16,780 bases of DNA from an uncultured Treponema sp. Lineage in GTDB: Bacteria > Spirochaetota > Spirochaetia > Treponematales > Treponemataceae. The notes under the pieces are model-generated. The model was not told the origin of the DNA, did not search any database, and saw only the letters and a program-made list of their open reading frames with translations. A program made the position numbers and the translations under genes. Below are positions 1-7,949 of the stretch, piece after piece (within the stretch, counting starts at the first letter, position 1; each line of letters begins with the position of its first letter). Location of the stretch: the NCBI GenBank assembly GCA_937902445.1, contig CALELJ010000294.1:1-16780 (forward strand), read 5' to 3'.

Positions 1-582
1 TTCCCTGGCATTTCCCTTTCCAAGATTTTCCGTAATCTCATCGGCGATTATGTTCCATAGGTCGGAGGAAACTTTTTTGCTGATGTTTTCGTCCGCAATG
101 ATCCTAACCTGCTTTTCAAACCAGGAGACAAAGACAAGGATTCCGCAGTGATTTTCGGTGGCATAGATTCCGCTTTTTGCAAAATGCATGAAGGCCCTGT
201 CTGTGACCGCACGCCTTTTTACTTCAGACGGAATTACAAGGGCGTCGATTGCCGGCACATTGTACAGAAAGTAAAGAATCACAACCATCACGGAACAAAG
301 CCCCGCAAAAAACAAGGACAGGTACCAGGGTTCGATTCCCCAGAACCGCGATGAAAGCCAGTCGTATATCTGAGATGACAGGGGGAAAAGGCAAAGGAAA
401 AGCACAAGGGCAGTTCCGGCGGCCGCAAGAAGTTCCCATTCGGCATAGGCATCGCTTTCCGCAGTAACCGCAAGGGCGATTTCTCCGCTTGTCCTGTCTT
501 CCGCCCTGGCGACTGCTGCCTTGATTTCCTCAAGGTCGGCTGCGGAAAGATTCAGTTTTTTTTTCAGCTGTCTGTTTGTCAT
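1..582 (-). CDS. TPM-domain membrane protein, cut by the left window edge
   Basis: The reading frame starts at the ATG complementary to 580-582 and stays open for 194 codons to the window edge, so the C-terminus is missing. It begins MTNRQLKKKLNL. The first half (about residues 15-45) has the TPM-like EDRTSGEIALAV segment. Two hydrophobic stretches at about 51-69 and 87-107 look like membrane spans. The second half (about 131-185, with FMHFAKSGIYATENHCGILV and then IIADENISKKVSSDLW) matches the second part of TPM domains, so the domain appears interrupted by a membrane hairpin. The start codon is 9 bases past the lemA stop, and an AGGA overlaps that stop, so the two genes are probably translated together. 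LemA and TPM proteins are often neighbours. Their biochemical role is poorly known, and I assign none beyond a cell-envelope location. Confidence 0.8.
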   Translation of the reverse strand, partial: MTNRQLKKKLNLSAADLEEIKAAVARAEDRTSGEIALAVTAESDAYAEWELLAAAGTALVLFLCLFPLSSQIYDWLSSRFWGIEPWYLSLFFAGLCSVMVVILYFLYNVPAIDALVIPSEVKRRAVTDRAFMHFAKSGIYATENHCGILVFVSWFEKQVRIIADENISKKVSSDLWNIIADEITENLGKGNARE

Positions 583-591
583 ATTCAAATC

Positions 592-1182
592 CTAGTCAAA
601 GGATACGGAAGGAGCTTTCTGGGTTCCCTCGTCTGCCTGGAAATAAACTTTCTTTTCAAAATGGAACATTTTTGCCGTAACCACTCCAGGGAACATCTGG
701 ATTGCCTTGTTGTAGGCTCCTACGGCATCGTTGTATCTTTTGCGTTCAGTTGAAATGCGGTTCTCGATTCCCTCAAGCTGGCTCTGAAGGTCAAGGAAGT
801 TTGTATTGCTTTTAAGTTCCGGATAGTTTTCCGTAAGGGCAAGAAGACGTCCAAGGCCTGCACCAAGTTCTTTCTGGGTCTTCTGGAACTGCGCGAATTT
901 CTCAGGATCATCCGTGATGGAAGAATCAACAGTAACGTTTCCTCCAAGTTTTGCCCGTGATTCCGCAATTTCCGTAAATACCTTTTCTTCATGCTTTGCA
1001 AAGCCTTTTACGGTTGCCACAAGATTTGGTACAAGATCAGCACGCTTCTGGTACTGGTTTTCAACGTTGGCCCACTGCTGCTCCACGGCTTCTCTCTGTG
1101 AGACAAGTCCATTATATCCGCATCCAGTAAAAATAAATGATGATGCAATTGCAAGGGTGATGACCGTAAAAATTTTCTTCAT
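592..1182 (-). CDS. lemA: LemA family lipoprotein
   Basis: 196-residue protein. The N-terminus MKKIFTVITLAIASSF leads to a lipobox FTGC with the acylated cysteine at residue 21, so it should be a lipoprotein anchored on the periplasmic side. The mature part starts GYNGLVSQREAVEQQWANVE and continues with a helical LemA pattern (KRADLVPNLVATVKGFAKHE, then repeated amphipathic helices). The length is typical of the family. The start is fixed by an AGAGG sequence 8 bases upstream. The gene is followed at once by a TPM-domain gene, a common arrangement in many phyla. The upstream region holds a weak promoter candidate and an inverted repeat, described separately. The molecular function of LemA is unsettled; family assignment is firm, function is not. 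Confidence 0.93.
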   Translation of the reverse strand: MKKIFTVITLAIASSFIFTGCGYNGLVSQREAVEQQWANVENQYQKRADLVPNLVATVKGFAKHEEKVFTEIAESRAKLGGNVTVDSSITDDPEKFAQFQKTQKELGAGLGRLLALTENYPELKSNTNFLDLQSQLEGIENRISTERKRYNDAVGAYNKAIQMFPGVVTAKMFHFEKKVYFQADEGTQKAPSVSFD

Positions 1183-1230
1183 GTAAAATACCTCTTTGTT
1201 TAAAAATTAAAAAAAAACATATAAAAATGC

Positions 1231-1271
1231 AAGTTGCAGAGAACATGTTCCGCCTTATTCCACTGCAACTT
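1231..1271. repeat. Inverted repeat with a palindrome nested in its loop
   Basis: AAGTTGCAG (1231-1239) and CTGCAACTT (1263-1271) are perfect 9-base inverted arms around a 23-base loop. The loop contains the perfect 10-base palindrome GAACATGTTC (1241-1250). CAACTT occurs again at 1294-1299 as a direct repeat of the right arm. It lies between divergent lemA and pfp, so it may be an operator or an mRNA leader structure of lemA. No T-tract follows in either direction, so it is not a standard terminator. Confidence 0.5.
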
Positions 1272-1296
1272 ATATCAGTATATTAGTCGCCGACAA
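1269..1296 (-). promoter_or_regulatory. Candidate promoter for lemA
   Basis: On the minus strand TTGTCG (1291-1296) and TATAAG (1269-1274) are separated by 16 bases, giving a plausible sigma-70 promoter about 85 bases upstream of lemA. The -35 match is poor. The predicted transcript would carry the nested inverted repeat at 1231-1271 in its leader. Confidence 0.35.
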
Positions 1297-1297
1297 C

Positions 1298-1326
1298 TTG
1301 AATTTAAGTTATATTCTTTCTATAAT
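1298..1326 (+). promoter_or_regulatory. Strong promoter of the phosphofructokinase gene
   Basis: TTGAAT (1298-1303) and TATAAT (1321-1326) are separated by 17 bases, near consensus for the housekeeping sigma factor. Transcription would begin near 1333, giving a leader of about 26 bases before the ATG at 1359. Confidence 0.8.
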
Positions 1327-1358
1327 TATAGCAAATTTTTTAACTATTGAGGTTTCCT

Positions 1359-2774
1359 ATGGCAGGATTAGAATACGATTTCTCAGTTACAAATCTTGGA
1401 GAGTGCAAGATAAAATCACCTATCGAGCTTTCACGCCATCATGGTGATTTCCGTGCAACATTCGTTCGCGATGATGCATATGTTCGCCGTGTAGTCAACT
1501 CCTACGATGAAAAGCCGGAAGCAATCACACCGGAAGCAAACCACCTTGAAAAGGCCGGTCCACGCGAATACATCTACTTCAATCCAGAAAATGTAACGGC
1601 AGGGATCTGTACCTGTGGTGGTCTCTGCCCAGGTCTCAACGACGTTATCCGTGCCGTAGTACGCACACTCTGGAACCGCTATGGTGTTCGCCGCATCAAG
1701 GGAATCAAATTCGGATACCAGGGATTCTTTGAATCCAACGGTTTTGAACCTGTAGACCTCAACCCGGACAATATCGACGAAATCCACAAGATCGGTGGTA
1801 CATACCTCGGCACATCACGTGGTGGTGGAGACAGAACTTCTGAAATCGTTGACTCTATCGTAAAGATGGGAATCAACATGATGTTCATCATCGGTGGAGA
1901 CGGAACACAGCGCGGTTCATTGGACATCGCAAACGAAGTTCAGCGCCGCGGTCTCGACATCGCAGTTGTAGGTATCCCAAAGACTGTAGACAACGACCTT
2001 CAGTTCATCGACCGCTCATTCGGTTTTGAAACAGCAGTTCAGCAGGGAACAAAGGCAGTTGCTTCAGTTCACATGGAAGCACACTCACAGATTGGCGGTA
2101 TCGGTCTTGTAAAGCTCATGGGCCGCGAATCAGGATTCATCGCTGCATGTACAGCAATCGCAAGCCACGAAACAAACTTCTGTCTCATTCCAGAAGTTCC
2201 ATTTGAACTCGACGGACCAAACGGCCTCCTTGCTCACCTTGAAGAACGCCTCAAGAGACGCGGACACGCAGTTATCGTTGTAGCAGAAGGTGCAGGACAG
2301 GATCTTCTTGAAGCAACAGGTCAGACAGACGCATCTGGAAACAAGAAACTTGCCGACATCGGTACATTCCTCCGCGACAAGATCAACGCTTACTTCAAGG
2401 AAAAGAAGACAGAAATCAACCTCAAGTATATTGATCCTTCATACGAAGTTCGTGCAGCAGTTACAAACGCAAACGACAGCATGTACTGCGAACGCCTTGG
2501 AAACTACGCCGTTCACGCTGCAATGGCAGGAAAGACAAAGATCGTTATCGGTCTTGTTCATGACAAGTATGTTCACCTCCCAATCAGCATGGCAACCCTC
2601 AGCCGCAACACTGTTGACCCAGAAAGCTCACTCTGGCGCGACGTTCTTGACGCTACACTTCAGCCTGTATACATGGTAAACAACATGGAAACAGTTACTG
2701 AAAAGCTCAAGAAGGCAAAGGAAGAAACAGACGCAAAGGCACGTGCACGCCTTGAAAAAGTAAAGAACATGTAA
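1359..2774 (+). CDS. 6-phosphofructokinase, long clade (ATP or PPi dependent)
   Basis: 471-residue cytoplasmic enzyme that phosphorylates fructose 6-phosphate at carbon 1, the committing step of glycolysis. I use the ATG at 1359 because GAGG lies 6 bases upstream; an in-frame TTG at 1347 lacks such support. Visible motifs are the nucleotide/PPi loop GICTCGGLCPGLNDVIR (about 82-98), GTSRGG (151-156), GGDGTQRG (179-186), PKTVDND with the catalytic aspartate (207-213), MGRESGF (254-260) and EGAGQ (310-314). Glycine 182 in GGDGT is the residue that in E. coli PfkA marks ATP use, while lysine 208 in PKTVDND is typical of PPi enzymes. This mix is known from the plant and trypanosomatid type of ATP-PFK, so the phosphoryl donor cannot be called safely. 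Codons are strongly biased to CGC, ATC and AAC, suggesting high expression. Single gene with its own promoter and terminator. Confidence 0.95.
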   Translation: MAGLEYDFSVTNLGECKIKSPIELSRHHGDFRATFVRDDAYVRRVVNSYDEKPEAITPEANHLEKAGPREYIYFNPENVTAGICTCGGLCPGLNDVIRAVVRTLWNRYGVRRIKGIKFGYQGFFESNGFEPVDLNPDNIDEIHKIGGTYLGTSRGGGDRTSEIVDSIVKMGINMMFIIGGDGTQRGSLDIANEVQRRGLDIAVVGIPKTVDNDLQFIDRSFGFETAVQQGTKAVASVHMEAHSQIGGIGLVKLMGRESGFIAACTAIASHETNFCLIPEVPFELDGPNGLLAHLEERLKRRGHAVIVVAEGAGQDLLEATGQTDASGNKKLADIGTFLRDKINAYFKEKKTEINLKYIDPSYEVRAAVTNANDSMYCERLGNYAVHAAMAGKTKIVIGLVHDKYVHLPISMATLSRNTVDPESSLWRDVLDATLQPVYMVNNMETVTEKLKKAKEETDAKARARLEKVKNM

Positions 2775-2797
2775 TTGTTGCCGCAGGTGACATGAAG

Positions 2798-2838
2798 CAG
2801 GAGCGCTTGGGAAAATCCTAAGCCTCCTGTTTTTTTTT
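2798..2838 (+). terminator. Rho-independent terminator of the phosphofructokinase gene
   Basis: CAGGAG (2798-2803) pairs with CTCCTG (2824-2829). Inside, GCTTGGGA (2805-2812) pairs with TCCTAAGC (2816-2823) with one wobble, leaving one bulged base and an AAA loop. Nine T residues follow at 2830-2838. Confidence 0.92.
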
Positions 2839-2866
2839 ACAGTTGAATATATAAAATTAGAGATAT

Positions 2867-2894
2867 TTGATTTTTTTTGCTTCTTTGTTATAAT
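2867..2894 (+). promoter_or_regulatory. Promoter abutting the HD-GYP start codon
   Basis: TTGATT (2867-2872) and TATAAT (2889-2894) lie 16 bases apart, a good sigma-70 promoter. The expected transcription start is about 2900-2902, only a base or so ahead of the ATG at 2903, so the message may be leaderless. Confidence 0.65.
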
Positions 2895-2902
2895 TCTAGG
2901 AA

Positions 2903-4225
2903 ATGCTCTCATTCAATGACAAAATAAAACTTGCCATAATGGGCTTGTTGCTGGTAATTCTCATTCACCTCTTCTACTTTTGTGTCCTGTCCGACAAAAA
3001 ACAGGTAATGAACAGGGAGTCATCAAATATTTTCTATGACATTTATCCGCGAAACAATGACTTTGACAACTGGACATTGAAAGTTCCACGCCATCCTCTC
3101 ATGCGGGGAGTCATCTACGAATCAAAAATTTTCAACAGGTCGAACCACAATATCACGGACTGGAAAATCGTCCTCAACATAAAGGAAAAATGCTACCTGA
3201 ACAGCTGCTGGAATGGAAAAATCTGGATCAGACAGAAGATGGACGGAAAGACCTTAATCCAGGAGCCTATAAGGCTTAAGGATTATGAAGCGGAATCCCT
3301 CACAGTCAAAAACTACCATTCACCTGTAAATCCAACCCTTATCTACCTGAATCCGGGAGACCAGGTCATCTACTACCCTGACGACGACTACTCAGAACGT
3401 TTCCTTCCGGCATACAATGAATACAACGGCTACCAGAGCACTACCATAGGTTTTATAATCTACAAGGAAGAGAAAAACGGAAACACTGACTTTGACTTCG
3501 CAAAATCCTACATAGTCTACCACATGCAGGGTGGTCTTTGGGAAAATGCCATGATATATGTGGTATCCGCCCTTTTCATACTCTGGCTTTTTTTCATGAC
3601 CATCCAGATTCGGATCAAGTACCTTAAAATTTCAAAAGCAAAGGACCGTGAGCGCGACAGACAGACAGTCGAACAGATCATGACCGTCTTCACAAAATTC
3701 ATCGAGGCAAAAGACCTGTTCACCGGAAGCCATTCTGAGAGGGTCGCAGCCTATGCAAGAATGATAGCAAAGGAAGCTGGAAAGGACGATGCCTACTGCC
3801 TGAAGATTTTCTATTGCGGTCTTCTCCATGACTGCGGTAAAATTTCCGTACGCGATTCAATCCTCAGGAAAAAATCAGGCCATACTGACGAGGAATTCAA
3901 GATCGTCCGTTTCCACACAAAAAAAGGATATGAACTCCTGAAGTCCCTTTCATCAATTCCGGAAGCCTGTGAAACAGCCCTCTACCATCATGAGCGCTAC
4001 GACGGAACCGGTTACCCGGAACACCTTAGCGGCAACTATATTCCTGAGGCAGCCCGCATCATCGCCGTGGCAGACGCCTATGACTCAATGAGTTCAGCCA
4101 TCGGCATAAACGGAAAACTTCCCCGTGAAAAAATCCTTGAAGAGCTTAAGGAAAACAGCGGCACACAGTTTGACCCGCAGTTTGTAGACGCTTTCTTCCG
4201 CCTGGTTGAAAAAAACGCAATCTAA
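2903..4225 (+). CDS. Membrane-anchored HD-GYP c-di-GMP phosphodiesterase with a carbohydrate-binding-like ectodomain
   Basis: 440-residue inner-membrane signalling protein. A transmembrane segment (about 10-30) is followed by a periplasmic domain (about 40-212), a second transmembrane segment (about 217-236), a short charged linker and a C-terminal HD-GYP domain (about 255-437). The HD-GYP domain has HSERV (277-281), HD and K313 in LLHDCGK, H338, the signature HHERYDGTGYP (362-372) and VADAYD (389-394), so all key metal ligands are present and it should hydrolyse c-di-GMP. The ectodomain reads, in order, IFNRSNHNITDWKI, CWNGKIWI, YLNPGDQVIYYP and TTIGFIIY, which resembles the order of landmarks in family 2 carbohydrate-binding modules. 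That resemblance is my inference. The start at 2903 sits right behind the promoter; an ATG at 2939 would still keep the first transmembrane segment. The gene ends against a convergent neighbour with no clear terminator. Confidence 0.92.
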   Translation: MLSFNDKIKLAIMGLLLVILIHLFYFCVLSDKKQVMNRESSNIFYDIYPRNNDFDNWTLKVPRHPLMRGVIYESKIFNRSNHNITDWKIVLNIKEKCYLNSCWNGKIWIRQKMDGKTLIQEPIRLKDYEAESLTVKNYHSPVNPTLIYLNPGDQVIYYPDDDYSERFLPAYNEYNGYQSTTIGFIIYKEEKNGNTDFDFAKSYIVYHMQGGLWENAMIYVVSALFILWLFFMTIQIRIKYLKISKAKDRERDRQTVEQIMTVFTKFIEAKDLFTGSHSERVAAYARMIAKEAGKDDAYCLKIFYCGLLHDCGKISVRDSILRKKSGHTDEEFKIVRFHTKKGYELLKSLSSIPEACETALYHHERYDGTGYPEHLSGNYIPEAARIIAVADAYDSMSSAIGINGKLPREKILEELKENSGTQFDPQFVDAFFRLVEKNAI

Positions 4226-4377
4226 AGCCTGATGGAAAATTCATTTAAAGAAAAAAAACTGCCGATGCCCACCCGCAACGACAGAGAAAATATCCCAACC
4301 AAATTTTTAGTTCTGACAATATAGCATGGGAATTTGAAAATATCAAGTTTCCATTCAGGACCGGACCTGGTAAATTC

Positions 4378-5976
4378 CTAGTTCAAAAATCTTGAAACGA
4401 TCCTTTCACGTGACGGAAGCTTTACCTCAAAGCCCTCTGTAGAAACATTCACGGACTTGAATTCCTTCCAGTTGCTGTGCATCGGATAAATCATCGCATT
4501 GTCTGACACAACGTATTTGTTCCACTCGTTGATTCCGTATTTCCTTGCGGCGGCAAATGAGTCCTGGGTCATGGTGACCTCAACAGGAATCCATGTTCTT
4601 CCATCATGGAATATCGCTTCGTCATCACCATAGATTTTTCTGCCTTCCTCCTCGCTTATATCAAGGCAGAAAGCGGCATAAATATGCCCAGGAACAGTAA
4701 TGAAGGCACTTTCGATTCCCAGGGATTCAAGAAGGGAACAGTAAAGAATTGAAAGGTCGTCACAGTCACCTGCCTTGAATTTCAAGGTCTGATGAGGGAA
4801 CTGGAGGAAGTCGATGGATGTTGTTCCGACATTGGCGCTGTAGGAACTTGAAGGGTCAACTACATAGCGCATGCCGTACTCGCTCAGGGCCCCAAAGACA
4901 GCCTGTGCCAGCTGAAGATTTTCATTGCGCCTGCTGCTCATGGAACTTCTTACAGCCGAAGCAACATATTTTGCGAATTCAAGGGCACAGGAATTGTTTG
5001 CGCTGACAAATACTGCGGCGCGGCGGTCGTCATCCCAGCTCATTGCGTTTGGATTGTAGATCGGAATGGTGACGGGAGTTTCAATGGAATAGCGTTTGCC
5101 AAGACGATAGTATTCAACAACAATGTTGGCCTTTGCATTGGTCTTCTCCGCAACGGAAAGCATTGTCGGATTGAAGATGGCCTTGAGTCCTATTTCAGCA
5201 GCCTTGCCTGGCTTTACCCTGCTGACTGAACCGCAAAGAGTTTTCTGGTTCATAAACTGCTCAAGATAGAAGTACACGCGGACATTGCTTATGTCTTCCG
5301 CCTCAAAATTCTGGACTACGACAGAACCAAAGGGATTGTTTGCATACCAGGAATACAGGGCTGGAAAAACCGGCTCAAGGGACGACAGGTCTCCCGATAC
5401 ATTCTGTTCACCGGAAAAAGCTTCCGTAAGGTTGACAGTCATGCCGGCGCTCAGCGGAATGCTTTCAAGGGCAAAATCGTCGTGGCGGAATGAAGAATAT
5501 CCGGCTCCCACACCGATGTTGAAGGAAGGTGCAAAGTTCAGCCTGAAGGAAAGTCTTGCTCCAAGATTGATTCCGGAATACTTGAGTTTCTCCTGGTCAA
5601 CTTCATGAGTCGTACTGTAAAGCCCGCCAAACACATCGGCATTGAAGGTGAAAGCTCCGCGAAGTGGAAGTCTCGCACCTGCACCGATATTCATGGCCAT
5701 GGTATCATAGGAACCCACAAGGGAATCCTTTATCGAAAAAGTGTGGTATTCAAATTCACCAAAGACGCCAAGTTTTCTTATGGGTCTCACTTCGAGTCCC
5801 GCACCAAGCCCAAGGCCCTTTTCCATTTCACCCATGATGTTTTTCGACGAATCGGCCTGCAGCGGAACATCATAGAACGCGTTTGCATTTACGAGAAACT
5901 GCGCCTGGGAAAAAGCGGAAGGAGAAAGGGAAAGAATGGCGCCCAATGAAAGAGCCTTGATTACTTTACTTTTCAT
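4378..5976 (-). CDS. Exported beta-barrel / transglutaminase-like protein (catalytic residues present)
   Basis: 532 residues. A signal peptide (about 1-25, with SLSPSAFSQA before the likely cleavage site) is followed by an outer-membrane barrel-like region (about 27-187) of alternating strands rich in glycine and aromatic residues. A beta-rich middle domain (about 200-310) follows, then a transglutaminase-like domain (about 320-500). The last has the Cys motif AGDCDDLS (C405), PGHIYAAF (H431) and TWIPVEVT, where E466 stands in place of the usual aspartate. The fold family contains peptidases, amidases and crosslinkers, so the substrate is unknown; peptidoglycan peptides or envelope proteins are possible. 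The start overlaps the end of the upstream paralogue by 11 bases with no strong ribosome site, which points to translational coupling. The two proteins align from about residue 200 of each to the end of this one. No gene name recognised. Confidence 0.88.
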   Translation of the reverse strand: MKSKVIKALSLGAILSLSPSAFSQAQFLVNANAFYDVPLQADSSKNIMGEMEKGLGLGAGLEVRPIRKLGVFGEFEYHTFSIKDSLVGSYDTMAMNIGAGARLPLRGAFTFNADVFGGLYSTTHEVDQEKLKYSGINLGARLSFRLNFAPSFNIGVGAGYSSFRHDDFALESIPLSAGMTVNLTEAFSGEQNVSGDLSSLEPVFPALYSWYANNPFGSVVVQNFEAEDISNVRVYFYLEQFMNQKTLCGSVSRVKPGKAAEIGLKAIFNPTMLSVAEKTNAKANIVVEYYRLGKRYSIETPVTIPIYNPNAMSWDDDRRAAVFVSANNSCALEFAKYVASAVRSSMSSRRNENLQLAQAVFGALSEYGMRYVVDPSSSYSANVGTTSIDFLQFPHQTLKFKAGDCDDLSILYCSLLESLGIESAFITVPGHIYAAFCLDISEEEGRKIYGDDEAIFHDGRTWIPVEVTMTQDSFAAARKYGINEWNKYVVSDNAMIYPMHSNWKEFKSVNVSTEGFEVKLPSRERIVSRFLN

Positions 5977-7927
5977 TTGCTATACGTTCCAATCCTTTCT
6001 TTGCAATACCGTTCTTATCATCTTTTTCAAGAACCTTTTCATACAGTCTCTTTGCGGAACTGAAGTCCTTCTGGAGGATATAGATATTGGCAAGATTGTT
6101 CATTGCCGTAATGTTTCCCCTGTCTGAAAGCGGCCTGAATATTGCGGCTGCGGAACCTGTATCCCCTGCGCGTACATAGAGAAGTCCCAGTGCTATCCTG
6201 TCATCATCAGTTGCCTTTCCGGAAGAAACGAGAGCCTCTGATGACCTGATCTTAGGCCTTATGTTGTCGGCGGTAAATTGCTCAAGCTCCCTTGATGATC
6301 TTGCGATGAGAGAGGCGGAAGAAGGTTTTGCCACGTTTCTCTTTACGCTGAGTCCAAGAGGAGGATACGACTGCCATGCATCCTTGAGGACAACAAAGTC
6401 AGGTGTCTTTTTTTCCATTTCTGCCCTGAGCTGACGGGCACCTGCCTTCCATGCGGCATTGAACCCTTTTCCAAGATTGTTTGCTGAAAGCGGTAGATAG
6501 TATTCGTCTCCAATTATGACTAGCTGGTCTGGATCGGCAAACAGGCCTTCAACTCCCTTTGCTGAAAGTCCAAGTTCTGCAGCGACGATGAAATCATTTT
6601 CAAGAGGAATGAGGGCGGCATCGACTGAAACTGCCTCAAGAAGAGACGCAAAGACAATTCCAAGTTCATCACTGTCGCCGCTCATGTATGTAAGGGTCTG
6701 GAAAGGATACTGGATGTAGTCATTCTTTGTTGTATCAGCATGGCTTGTGGCATATGGAGAAACCTTGTCGGCTATGCGCTGGATTCCAAGGCTGCCAAAA
6801 AGTTCAGTCATGTAGATTGTTGTCTGGAGTTTTGAATTCAAACCGGAACGCAGATTGCTCTTTGCAGTGGCTCCGGCAAATTTTGAAAGCTCAAGTATGG
6901 TTTCATCGCTCGGGCTTATGAAGGCGGCGATGGAATTTGGATCCGACCAGTTCATGGTGTTTCTGTTGTATGTTGAAACAAGGACAGATTCCGTTGTTGT
7001 CATCTTGTTTCCCATGAACTCATAGGTAATCGTTATTTCACCAGGGAATGATCCGTCGTCCGAGAATTTCGCAAGTTCCTGGCTGAAATCTCCCTTAAGC
7101 GGAACGTCGTATGTCTGTCCTTTGCGGATTTTCTTTATCTTTCCACAAAGATAGCTTGAAGATGTATACGGAGCCGCCTTGAAATAAACCTTCACGTTCT
7201 TGATTTCTGCGTCTTCCGAGTTGGTGATATGTACCGTACCAAAGTCAACGTCCTTGTATACGTTCATCAGCAATGGATAGATCGGGCCAAACTGGGAGAT
7301 GGAAGCCTCGACATGCTGTTCCGGCTTTACATTGCTGAAAGAATAGCGCAGTCCGATGCCGACTTCAGGTCCTGCCATGAATGGAGAAAATCCATCGTCG
7401 AAATCATGGCCGTCAAAAAAGTCAATGACATAGCCACCGCGAAGGCCAAGGGAAATGCTTGATGTAAGGCGGTAGTTTACGTTGCCTTCGAATCGGATGT
7501 AGGGATTGCAGACACTCAGGGAACCTGGTTCACGTCCTTCCTTATAACCGTTTCCGGATGCATTTTTTTCTCCGGGATAATCGTAGCTGGCAAAGTGGAT
7601 TCCGGCTGCAGCATTGAAGCCAAATCCCAGTCGTCCCCATGGATACATGTATGCACCGGCCTTGATTCCTGGAGCTATATCGACAATGGAAGACGGTTCA
7701 CCTTCCTTGATGATGTAGTCGACTCCGATTTCAGGACCTACAGTGACAAGGTCAAGAAAATGAAGGTTGAATCCAACGTCTGCTCCAAAAGCCGGACCCT
7801 TCATGATTTCGGCACACTTGCCTGAAGGAAAAACAATTCCCGGATTTATGTCGACGCTGAAATCCATTGAAAAACCAGAAAATACTGCAAAAAGGGAAAC
7901 TAAAGAAACTGTCAATACTTTTTTCAT
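5966..7927 (-). CDS. Exported beta-barrel / degenerate transglutaminase-like / TPR protein
   Basis: 653 residues from the ATG complementary to 7925-7927. I chose this start because GGTGAG lies just upstream and it opens a proper signal peptide (MKKVLTVSLVSLFAVF); a TTG 15 bases earlier lacks such support. The region at about 22-197 looks like an outer-membrane barrel. The middle domain (about 205-325) and transglutaminase-like domain (about 335-520) align with the downstream gene product, but the catalytic positions are changed: GDSDELG has S419 for Cys, D445 stands for His and S481 for Glu. It is therefore probably a pseudoenzyme. The C-terminus (about 570-653) carries two TPR-like helical repeats (IALGLLYVRAGDTGSAAAIF and MNNLANIYILQKDFSSAKRL) that the paralogue lacks, suggesting a protein-binding or scaffold role. 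It is the first gene of the pair and has its own promoter candidate 22 bases upstream of the start. Confidence 0.87.
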   Translation of the reverse strand: MKKVLTVSLVSLFAVFSGFSMDFSVDINPGIVFPSGKCAEIMKGPAFGADVGFNLHFLDLVTVGPEIGVDYIIKEGEPSSIVDIAPGIKAGAYMYPWGRLGFGFNAAAGIHFASYDYPGEKNASGNGYKEGREPGSLSVCNPYIRFEGNVNYRLTSSISLGLRGGYVIDFFDGHDFDDGFSPFMAGPEVGIGLRYSFSNVKPEQHVEASISQFGPIYPLLMNVYKDVDFGTVHITNSEDAEIKNVKVYFKAAPYTSSSYLCGKIKKIRKGQTYDVPLKGDFSQELAKFSDDGSFPGEITITYEFMGNKMTTTESVLVSTYNRNTMNWSDPNSIAAFISPSDETILELSKFAGATAKSNLRSGLNSKLQTTIYMTELFGSLGIQRIADKVSPYATSHADTTKNDYIQYPFQTLTYMSGDSDELGIVFASLLEAVSVDAALIPLENDFIVAAELGLSAKGVEGLFADPDQLVIIGDEYYLPLSANNLGKGFNAAWKAGARQLRAEMEKKTPDFVVLKDAWQSYPPLGLSVKRNVAKPSSASLIARSSRELEQFTADNIRPKIRSSEALVSSGKATDDDRIALGLLYVRAGDTGSAAAIFRPLSDRGNITAMNNLANIYILQKDFSSAKRLYEKVLEKDDKNGIAKKGLERIANEK

Positions 7928-7949
7928 AAACTCACCATGCAATCACTAA

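Noticed and set aside
1241..1250. GAACATGTTC as a LexA/SOS box
   Set aside because: LexA sites of the GAAC/GTTC type have four bases between the half-sites; here there are two, and neither flanking gene is an SOS gene.
4329..4352. Terminator between the convergent genes (GGAATTTGA / TCAAGTTTCC hairpin)
   Set aside because: The stem is AT-rich with a bulged base and no T-tract follows on either strand, so I do not call it a terminator.
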